Below, piece after piece: positions 25,583 to 34,100 of a stretch of DNA of 35,000 bases. Origin of the DNA: a virus. Made by a program: the position numbers and the translations under genes. Location: the IMG/VR virus record IMGVR_UViG_3300047491_001207, positions 1 through 35,000 of that record; one strand, given 5' to 3'. The notes below the pieces were generated by a model, which searched no databases, had not been told where the DNA came from, and saw only the letters and a program-made list of their open reading frames with translations. Position 1 is the first letter of the stretch, and every line of letters starts with the position of its first letter.

Positions 25583-28500
25583 ATGGCAACTGATACTAAA
25601 CCGAATTTAATTAGTGGTAAATTTGAACAGTGTGTTGGAGATGTATTAAATCTTTCAGGATGCACTCAGATTTATGGTACAATGGATATTCATCCTCAAG
25701 GTACTATTGACTCATGTAGTGGATATAAGATATCTGGGGTTACTACTTTAATTAATCAATTTCGCTGTGGTTATGCCGGAGCATCTGGTCAACCATTAAT
25801 TGGTCAAGGTACTACAACAGCACCTACATGGGCAAATTTAAATACTGGTTACATAGCGTATAAATCAGCAAGTAGTTTTGTTGATTCACAAATATATACT
25901 GATGGTACTAATATTGCAATAGGTACAACCACATTAGATGGAAAACTTAATGTTAGTGGAAAAACAAAAACCGCTACACTTCAAATTACAACAAATGCTG
26001 GTGCTGGAAAAGTATTAGTATCCGATGCAAGTGGAAATGCTGCTTGGTGTACATTATCAGCATCAGGCATTCAAACAGCTAATAATGGTTTAAATGTTAT
26101 AGGTAGTAATGTACGATTAGGTGGTGCTTTAACTGGAAATACTTCTATTACCGGGGCATATACCCTAAGCATTTGCGGTGGTGCAATACTGAATACTACA
26201 TGTGGATATCAGGTTTCGGGGTCTACTATATTTAGGACATCACCAAATACAATATCATCAATATTAATTGGATGTGGTGCAGGTAATAACACTTCCACGG
26301 GAGCTGATAATATAGGTATTGGATACCAAGTATTGTTTAAGAATACTAGTGGTATTGGTAACATTGCAATTGGATGTCAATCACTTCAATGTAATATTAC
26401 CGGATGTTATAATGTTGCGAATGGTTTTGGTTCATTATTATATAACACAAGTGGAAATAATAATATTGGTCTTGGTAATGGTAGCCTATATTCAAATTCA
26501 ATTGGTTGTGCCAATATTGGTGTTGGATATCAAGCATTGCTTAGTAATTCAAGTGGTTGTTATAATATAGGTGATGGATTTCAAGCACTTTATTCAAATA
26601 CTACGGGATGTTTTAATATTGCACATGGATTTCGAACACTATACTGTAATACGACAGCAAATAATTTAATTGCGATTGGTACATGTGCATTATATAATAA
26701 TACTTGTATTAATGCTAGTTGTAATGGTCAGTACAATATAGCTGTTGGACATGGTGCATTAAGTGGAAATACTTATGGCTGCGCAAATTATGCTTTTGGT
26801 TATGGCTCATTAAGTGGAAATACCACTGGATGTTATAATGTAGGTATTGGTTATCAAACACTTACAAAAAATACAACTGGTCGTAATAATATTGCTAAAG
26901 GTTATCAGGCGTTAGCAAAGAATACAATTGGTATTGATAATATTGCCAATGGTTATGGGGCACTTTTTTGTAATACTTGTGGTTCATATAATATCGCCAA
27001 TGGTTGCCAAGCACTTTGTACTAATACAACTGGCTGTAACAACATAGCCAATGGTTATCAAGCTCTTTTTCTTAATACTATTGGTTGTCATAATATAGCT
27101 AATGGCAATGGTGCACTTTTTACTAATTCTTGTGGTTCATATAATATCGCCAATGGTAATTTTGCACTTATTAGTAACACAACTGGTTGTGATAATATTG
27201 GATTAGGTCAAAATAGTGGTTATTTAAACTCAACAGGTTCATTAAATATATTTATAGGTAGATGTGCTGGATATAATGAAACTGGTTCAGGTAAACTATA
27301 TATTGCTACAGGTGCAACAAACCAATTAATATATGGCGATTTTTCAATTAAAGAAGTAACATTACCTAAACTTAAACTTTGTGAAACACCCGCAGATGGT
27401 ACTTGTAGTAATTCTGTATTAGTTTGGGATTCTAGTAGTTGTTGTGTGAAAAAAGCACCATATTATAGCGGATGTACTGGTATTTTGACAGCTAATAATG
27501 GTTTGACTAAATCAGGTACGAATGTTCGTTTAGGTGGGGCGTTGACGGGTGATACAATAATTAGTGGTAGCAATAGTTTAAGTATTTGTGGAAATGTTGG
27601 TATTGGCACTATTTCGCCAACATATAAATTAGATGTTAGAGGCACTACTGCTGCAAATGGTGTGCGTTCGGCGATGGGATATGATATGTATCCTGTTCCA
27701 GACCCCACTTCACTATCAGGAGTTGTTAGTGCAGGTGGTAGCGTTGATACAGGTACACATTATTATTGGGTATCATTTACAACTGCAATAGGTGAAACTC
27801 ACGCTTTTCTTTCTAGTGTTATAACAACAACTGCTGGTAATAATACTGTCACATTAACTGTCCCAACATCAACTGACCCTAGAGTTACTGGAAGAAAATT
27901 ATATAGAACTAAAGCAGGTACTAACTATTGGCTTGAATATTATTTAGGTGCTATAAATGATAATGTAACGACAACATATGTGGATACTGCAGCAGATTCA
28001 ACTTTAAGTGGTAGTAATGCAGTAGCTAATACAAGAGCTAATACCACAAGTTATTATCTTAGTGTTAATGGTGTTAGAATTGCAATGCCAGACCCAAATG
28101 TAACTATCTTTGGTTATAATGCTGGTAGTTCTATTACTACTTCTCCACAATCTGTTTATATTGGTTCTAGTGCTGGTAGATTAGTAACTACTGGTGGATA
28201 TAATACTGTGGTTGGTTATTTGTCCCTATATACTAATGTTGTGGGTGCTTCGAATTCTGCGTTTGGAACATCTACATTGAGATATACAACAGGTAGTCAA
28301 TCTTCTGCATTTGGTTCATTAGCTTTAATGAATTTTGTCGGTGATGGCTCAACGGGTATTGGTTATGCTGCTGGTATGAATATGGGTTGTGGTAATTCAA
28401 GCACTTATTTAGGTTATATGGCAGGTTACTATCTTTCAAATGGTAGTTCTTTATTTACTGGTGCTACGAATAGTTTATATTTAGGTGCAAGCACTAAAGG

Positions 28501-29482
28501 TTCGGCAAATGGCGTATCCAATGAAATTGCTATTGGTCAAAATGCAATTGCTAAAGGTTCAAATACTGCAGTTTGGGGTAATACGTCAATAACAAGTCAT
28601 TATTTTAGTGGTAGTATAACGTTAACTGGTTCTGCCCCTACAGCTAAATTACATCTACCTGCAGGTACTGCTACGGCAGGTACAGCACCATTGAAATTAA
28701 ATTCAGGTACTAATTTAACTAATCCAGAAGCTGGTGCAGTTGAATTTGATGGCACTAACTTATATTTTACTCCATCATCGACAAGAAGAACTGTTGCATT
28801 CTTGGATTCGCCTACATTTACAGGCACACCGTTAGCACCAACTGCATGTGCAGGTACAAATACTACACAAATAGCAACAACAGCTTTTGTTACCACAGCA
28901 GTAAGTGCTGCAGGTGGTGGTGCAACTGTTGATGATGTTGCACCTACAGGAAGTGTGGGAAAATTATGGTTTCAGCCAACAAACGGTAGTTTAATGGTAT
29001 ATGCCGGGGGTGCTTGGGTTACTGGAAACAGAAACGGTATTGATGGTAAAGGTTGGACTGGTGGTTCATATAATGCATCGACAGGTATTGTAACGTTTGG
29101 CTCATCAAATGGTTTAGGATTTTCAACAGGCGATTTACGTGCTTCACTTACTGATGATTCGGTAACATATGCTAAATTAGGTACTGGTTTTAAGAACGCT
29201 ATTACTGATAATGATGGTGCATTTGACTTTTCAACTGCAGGTATTATTACTGCAAATATAAGTGGAACAACGACAATTAGTTTCACTAATTTACAAAGAA
29301 ACAAAACATTAAAAGTAAAATTGGTTATTACTAATTCGCCAACAATTAATTTCCCATCATATGCAGTAAAATTAGCTGGTAGTCAAACACTTGCGAATGG
29401 TACTTTCTATTTATATTTTGACTGTTGGGAAAGTACGGGTGGTTCAGAATTAGTTTTATATAGTATAATGAAGGCAGCTTAA
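25583..29482 (+). CDS. Long tail fibre (1299 residues), type-A anchor, mixed repeat modules
   Basis: Type-A anchor at 1-40 (KPNLISGKFEQCVGDVLNLSGCTQI). A spacer and LGG-LTG modules follow, then a block of 17-residue repeats at about 230-560 (NTTGCNNIANGYQALF type). A GKLYIATGATNQLIYGDF module is nearly identical to that of the giant fibre. At about 718-820 is a fibronectin-like fibre domain (GGSVDTGTHYYWVSF...VTGRKLYRTKAGT). A second, different repeat set sits at about 846-946. Next come AKLHLPAGT...GAVEFDGTNLYFTPS and TTQIATTAFVTTAV modules (about 1015-1110) and a terminal beta domain. Cys is abundant in the first repeat block and almost absent after about residue 950, so the protein looks like a fusion of two fibre lineages. 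It heads the last transcription unit. It is translated in near-overlap with the Gly-rich gene (one base apart). Confidence 0.87.
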   Translation: MATDTKPNLISGKFEQCVGDVLNLSGCTQIYGTMDIHPQGTIDSCSGYKISGVTTLINQFRCGYAGASGQPLIGQGTTTAPTWANLNTGYIAYKSASSFVDSQIYTDGTNIAIGTTTLDGKLNVSGKTKTATLQITTNAGAGKVLVSDASGNAAWCTLSASGIQTANNGLNVIGSNVRLGGALTGNTSITGAYTLSICGGAILNTTCGYQVSGSTIFRTSPNTISSILIGCGAGNNTSTGADNIGIGYQVLFKNTSGIGNIAIGCQSLQCNITGCYNVANGFGSLLYNTSGNNNIGLGNGSLYSNSIGCANIGVGYQALLSNSSGCYNIGDGFQALYSNTTGCFNIAHGFRTLYCNTTANNLIAIGTCALYNNTCINASCNGQYNIAVGHGALSGNTYGCANYAFGYGSLSGNTTGCYNVGIGYQTLTKNTTGRNNIAKGYQALAKNTIGIDNIANGYGALFCNTCGSYNIANGCQALCTNTTGCNNIANGYQALFLNTIGCHNIANGNGALFTNSCGSYNIANGNFALISNTTGCDNIGLGQNSGYLNSTGSLNIFIGRCAGYNETGSGKLYIATGATNQLIYGDFSIKEVTLPKLKLCETPADGTCSNSVLVWDSSSCCVKKAPYYSGCTGILTANNGLTKSGTNVRLGGALTGDTIISGSNSLSICGNVGIGTISPTYKLDVRGTTAANGVRSAMGYDMYPVPDPTSLSGVVSAGGSVDTGTHYYWVSFTTAIGETHAFLSSVITTTAGNNTVTLTVPTSTDPRVTGRKLYRTKAGTNYWLEYYLGAINDNVTTTYVDTAADSTLSGSNAVANTRANTTSYYLSVNGVRIAMPDPNVTIFGYNAGSSITTSPQSVYIGSSAGRLVTTGGYNTVVGYLSLYTNVVGASNSAFGTSTLRYTTGSQSSAFGSLALMNFVGDGSTGIGYAAGMNMGCGNSSTYLGYMAGYYLSNGSSLFTGATNSLYLGASTKGSANGVSNEIAIGQNAIAKGSNTAVWGNTSITSHYFSGSITLTGSAPTAKLHLPAGTATAGTAPLKLNSGTNLTNPEAGAVEFDGTNLYFTPSSTRRTVAFLDSPTFTGTPLAPTACAGTNTTQIATTAFVTTAVSAAGGGATVDDVAPTGSVGKLWFQPTNGSLMVYAGGAWVTGNRNGIDGKGWTGGSYNASTGIVTFGSSNGLGFSTGDLRASLTDDSVTYAKLGTGFKNAITDNDGAFDFSTAGIITANISGTTTISFTNLQRNKTLKVKLVITNSPTINFPSYAVKLAGSQTLANGTFYLYFDCWESTGGSELVLYSIMKAA
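26270..27250 (+). repeat. 51-bp (17-residue) tandem repeats in the 25583 fibre
   Basis: About eighteen in-frame units with core G-C-N-N-I-A-N-G-x-x-A-L-x-x-N-T. The stretch 26655-26830 closely matches 19100-19290, including the unusual CINASCNGQYNIAVGHG insertion. Confidence 0.7.
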
Positions 29483-29483
29483 T

Positions 29484-30542
29484 ATGTTTGGAATTGGAAT
29501 ACCTATGATAATTGTTGGTGAGGATTCATTATACTCATTCACCGAATTTACATTTACCAATGCTGCAGCTACTGGTCGATATGGACCTACTTTGGTTCAA
29601 TGTCAAACTGCTTATGCTGGACAAGTATGGCTTGCTTCATATTTTACAATGAGTACTCAGGGATATCAGTTATGGACTGTGCCTACTACTGGTACTTATC
29701 GAATTGAGATAAGCGGTGCTCGTGGTGCTAGAGTTAGTGGACAAGTATATACATCGGGAAGAGGTGTTAAAGTTAGGGGTGATATTAGTTTAACTAAGGG
29801 AGATGTATTAACAATTATAGTTGGACAATATATCGATAGTCCAAACACTGGCAATGCATCAACATATACTGGTCTTGGTGGTGGTGGTGGCAGCTTTGTC
29901 GCTAAAAGTGGTACAATATTAATTGCTGCAGGTGGCGGTGGTGGTGCTAGTACGTATACTAGTAATAGTCCACAAGGATATAATGGCGGTGATGGTTTAA
30001 CTACAACTTCGGGTGGATATGGTGATGCTGCCAATTCACTTGGTGCTGGTGGTACTGGTGGTGGTGGTGGTACAGTATATACTGCAGTATCGTCACAAAT
30101 GTATAGAGGTGGTGCTGGTGCAGGATGGTCAGCAGTTGGACAAAACGGTAATGGGTCAACAACACATCCATTTGGTCAGGTTAGTTATTATGGCGAAGGT
30201 GGTTTTAGTTACAGTGGTGGTTTTATAGGTGGTGATTATAACTATAGTTGGGGTAACCCAACAGCATATGCTTCTACACATGGAGGATTTGGTGGAGGCG
30301 GCGGTGGAAATGGTATTATTTCTGGTGGTGCTGGTGGTGGCTATTCTGGTGGTGGTATTGGTGGTGCTGGTTCATATATTGCAGGTGCTGGTGGTGGTGG
30401 TTCATATATAGTATCGACAGCTACTAATGTTGCAACAAGTAATGGTCAGTATGCGGGTTCATCCACGTTTAATGGAAATGCAATAACAAATTTATCTTCA
30501 TATAATGAAGCAATGGGATATGTAAAAATAACGAGATTATAA
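29484..30542 (+). CDS. Glycine-rich tail adhesin
   Basis: 352 residues. About 25-105 form a beta-sandwich-like part (FTFTNAAATGRYGPT, WTVPTTGTYRIEISGARGA, GDVLTIIVGQ), as in the glycine-rich domain family first defined from ALK receptors and used in phage adhesins. About 125-330 are built from poly-Gly runs (GLGGGGGSF, AAGGGGGAS, GGAGGGYSGGGIGGAGS) separated by short variable loops rich in Tyr, Ser and Asn. The end is a conserved-looking GYVKITRL strand. By analogy with T-even gp38-type adhesins, Gly runs can pack as polyglycine II helices with the loops contacting the receptor. It lies next to long fibres, so a fibre-tip or receptor-binding role is likely. Confidence 0.75.
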   Translation: MFGIGIPMIIVGEDSLYSFTEFTFTNAAATGRYGPTLVQCQTAYAGQVWLASYFTMSTQGYQLWTVPTTGTYRIEISGARGARVSGQVYTSGRGVKVRGDISLTKGDVLTIIVGQYIDSPNTGNASTYTGLGGGGGSFVAKSGTILIAAGGGGGASTYTSNSPQGYNGGDGLTTTSGGYGDAANSLGAGGTGGGGGTVYTAVSSQMYRGGAGAGWSAVGQNGNGSTTHPFGQVSYYGEGGFSYSGGFIGGDYNYSWGNPTAYASTHGGFGGGGGGNGIISGGAGGGYSGGGIGGAGSYIAGAGGGGSYIVSTATNVATSNGQYAGSSTFNGNAITNLSSYNEAMGYVKITRL

Positions 30543-30552
30543 AATTAGAAAT

Positions 30553-31137
30553 ATGAGTACAAGTATTAGTTTTCCAGCAAATCCACAAGTGGGTGATACA
30601 TATACATATGGTTCGGTGACCTATGAATGGAATGGTATTAGTTGGAATGTTAAATCAACAATTACATATCTAACCGATATTGTTCAAGATACTACTCCGC
30701 AATTGGGTGGTAATTTAGATATGAATGATAAAAGCATTCAATTGACAGCAGCACTTTCAACTAATCAATCGTATGTTGGTACTATTGAAAGCGGAACTGT
30801 TGGTGAAAATGTTGCATTTGGTGATGTTTTATATTTAAAGTTTAGTGATGGTAAGTGGTGGAAAGCAAATGCTAGTGGATATACCACAACACCTGCAGTA
30901 AGAATGGCATTGGCGACAATTACTGCGAATAATAGTGGTAATTTATTGGTTGAGGGATATATTCGTTATGATTCTTGGAGTTTCGCAACAAATAAGGTGT
31001 ATTTATCTGCATCAACTTCCGGGGCAATTACAACAACACAGCCATCAACTACTGGAAATCAAATACAGGTAATTGGCGATGCTAAAACAAGTGCAAAACT
31101 ATATTTTAAGCCATCAAGAGATGTCGGTCAAATTTAA
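30553..31137 (+). CDS. Small phage tail/fibre protein
   Basis: 194 residues. An N-terminal motif (ISFPANPQVGDTYTYGSVTYEWNGISW, about 5-32) is widespread at the start of phage fibre domains. It is followed by DIVQDTTPQLGGNLDMND (about 42-60), another typical fibre linker. About 75-194 form a beta domain (GDVLYLKFSDGKWWKANASG..., LVEGYIRYDSW, KVYLSASTSGAIT, IQVIGDAKTSAKLYFKPSRD) seen in many phage tail proteins and possibly a trimeric tip. Cys is absent, unlike the upstream fibres. It lies 10 nt after the Gly-rich adhesin and 5 nt before the next gene, so all are cotranscribed from 25583. Confidence 0.75.
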   Translation: MSTSISFPANPQVGDTYTYGSVTYEWNGISWNVKSTITYLTDIVQDTTPQLGGNLDMNDKSIQLTAALSTNQSYVGTIESGTVGENVAFGDVLYLKFSDGKWWKANASGYTTTPAVRMALATITANNSGNLLVEGYIRYDSWSFATNKVYLSASTSGAITTTQPSTTGNQIQVIGDAKTSAKLYFKPSRDVGQI

Positions 31138-31142
31138 TAAAA

Positions 31143-34100
31143 ATGGATAAAAAACAATTAGATAGACTTGTTTGGAATGAATTATTTAAGGAGCGTGAAA
31201 TAATAATCACTCAAAATAATGATGGTTCATATATTATGAATCAAATGCCGTTTCATGCTGAAATGAAATCGAAGGCAAATGATAATGAATTTCTAACATA
31301 TCGTTTTGGCGATAATTTCTTATCATATGACTTAATTAGTATTGGCTTTGATAATGGTGAAATTATTGGTAATCCAAAAACAGGTGAAACAATATTAGAA
31401 TCCGATTCTAAATTAAAATATAAAAATTGTTTTGGAAGTGGTATTGATATTGATGTGAATATCACAAAAGAGGGTGTTGGTAAAAATATTGTAATAAATT
31501 CATTATCTGACTTAGGCGAAATACCTGACAATACTGAATATGTTGATGTTTTATTTAAAATAAATACAAATTTTGATTTTAGTTTTTTAACTGAAGACGA
31601 GTTTATTATTGGCGATGTTCTGTATATTGATTCGGATAGTTATATTAATAAAGTCAAAACTTGGGATTTAAATAATTCGGTTGATGATGAAACCAAAGGT
31701 ATTTTATATCTTAAAAATGGCGAGATTTATCTTAAAAAACAAATAAGTGTTGAATATTTAAAATCGGCAATATTTCCTGTTTATAGTGATTTATTTCTCA
31801 GTTTTGGCGTAACACCAACAGGTGCTAACTTTGGCTCAAGTTTAGAATATCCTACTATATCTAAATTAGACAGTACTCATTTTGTTGTCGCATATCCTGA
31901 TATTTCAAATCTTAGTTATGGTACGGCTATTATTGGTACTATTAATGGAGGTCGAATTACTTATGGTAGTGCATACGTTTTTAATTATAGTACTACTTCC
32001 AATATATCGGTTATATCATATAATAGTACTCATTTTGTGGTAGCATATACTGATGCTGGTAATAATTATTATGGCACAGCAATGATTGGAACAGTAACTG
32101 GAACTGCAATTAGTTATGGTAGTGGATATGTGTTTAGTGCAGTGTTTGGTACTTCTAATACATCTGTTTCATTATTAGATAGTACTCATTTTGTCGTAGC
32201 ATATAATGCTAACTCAAATGGTTCTGCTGTGATTGGCACTATAAGTGGTACTGCAATTAGTTATGGTAGCACATATGTATTTAATGCTGCAGCCATTTCA
32301 TATACATCTGTTTCAGTTTTGAATAGTACTCATTTTGTTGTAGCCTATCGTGATGATGGTAATAGTAATTATGGAACTGCAATTGTTGGTACTGTGAGCG
32401 GAACTGCTATTAGTTATGGTAGTGAATATGTGTTTAATACTGCAAATAGTAATTATACATCAGTTTCGTTATTAGATAGCACACATTTTGTTGTGGTATA
32501 TACTGATGAAGGAAACGGTAGTTATGGTACAGCAATTATCGGTACTGTAAGTGGCACTGCAATTAGTTATGGTAGCGAATATGTGTTTAATGCTGCAACT
32601 ACTATTAATACATCTGTTTCATTATTAGATAGTACTCATTTTGTTGTAGCCTATCGTGATAGTGGCAACAGTAATTATGGAACAGCTATAGTTGGTACTG
32701 TGAGTGGTAGTGTTATAAGTTATGGTAGCGAATCTATATTTTATGCTGGAAATATTACTTATGTGTCTGTTTCGTTGTTGGATGATAGTCATTTTCTAGT
32801 TGCATATTATATTGGTAGTGGTAGGGTATCAATAGGTACAGTTGGTGATATTGGTATTGGCTATGGTAGCGAATATGTGTTCAATGCAGCATTTACACAA
32901 TATATATCATCTGTTAAAATAGATAGCACTCATTTTATAACAACCTATCAAGATGGCGGTAATAGTAATTATGGTACTGCAATAATTGGTACTATTAGTT
33001 TAAATAATGTAATTAGTTATGGTAGTGAATATGTATTTAATCCAGCAACCACTACTGATATATCTGTTTCGTTACTGGATAGTACTCATTTTGTTGTAAC
33101 ATATTCTGATGGCGGTAATAGTTATTACGGTACTGCGATAATTGGTACTGTAAGTGGAACTGCAATTAGTTATGGTAGTGAATATGTATTTAATGCAGCA
33201 AGCACTACATATATTTCAGCGACTATGCTGGATAGCACTCATTTTATTGTAGGTTACAAGGATGGTGGTAATAGTAGTTATGGTACAGCAATAATTGGTA
33301 CTGTAAGTGGAAGTGCAATTAGCTACGGTAGTGAATACGTATTTAATGCTGCAGCTACTGATTTTATTAGCGTTAGTGCATTAGATACCACGCATTTTGT
33401 TGTAACATATTCTGATGGCGGTAATAGTTATTACGGTACGGCAATAATTGGTACTGTTAGTGGAACGGCAATTAGTTATGGTAGCGAATATGTGTTTAAG
33501 GCGGGTAATGCTCAATATATATCATCAGCTAAAATAGATGGTACTCATTTTGTTGTAGCATATTCTACTGCATATGGTGCTGCTGTGATTGGTACTGTAA
33601 GTGGGAGCGTAATTAGCTACGGCAACACATATTGGTTTAACAATTCTCAAGTTCAAAATGATAATCCTATAAGTCTTTCATTATTAGATAGTACTCATTT
33701 TGTAGTCGCATATGGAAATAGTGATATTGGTGGTACTAAATGGGGTGCTGCTGTGGTTGGTACTATAAATGGGACGGTGATTGATTTTAATGTTGGATAT
33801 ATGTTTAATGGAGCATATAGTTGGTATTTGTCAACAGTAAATATTGATGCCACACATTTTGTTGTCACATATTATGATGGTGGTAATAGTTATTATGGTA
33901 CTGCAATTGTGGGACAAATAAATTATGATGAATTATTTTTTAACTATTCAATTTATAATAATAATTCATCGTATATTTCAATTGCTAAATTAGATAGTAC
34001 ACATTTTGTTATTACATATGCTGATGATGGAAATAGTAGTTATGGAACAGCAATAATTGGTACTGTAACAAATGGTGTAATTTCATATGGAAGTGAATAT

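Noticed and set aside
7779-29482. Diversity-generating retroelement acting on the fibre repeats
   Set aside because: No reverse transcriptase or template repeat is in the window, and differences between repeat units are not limited to adenines.
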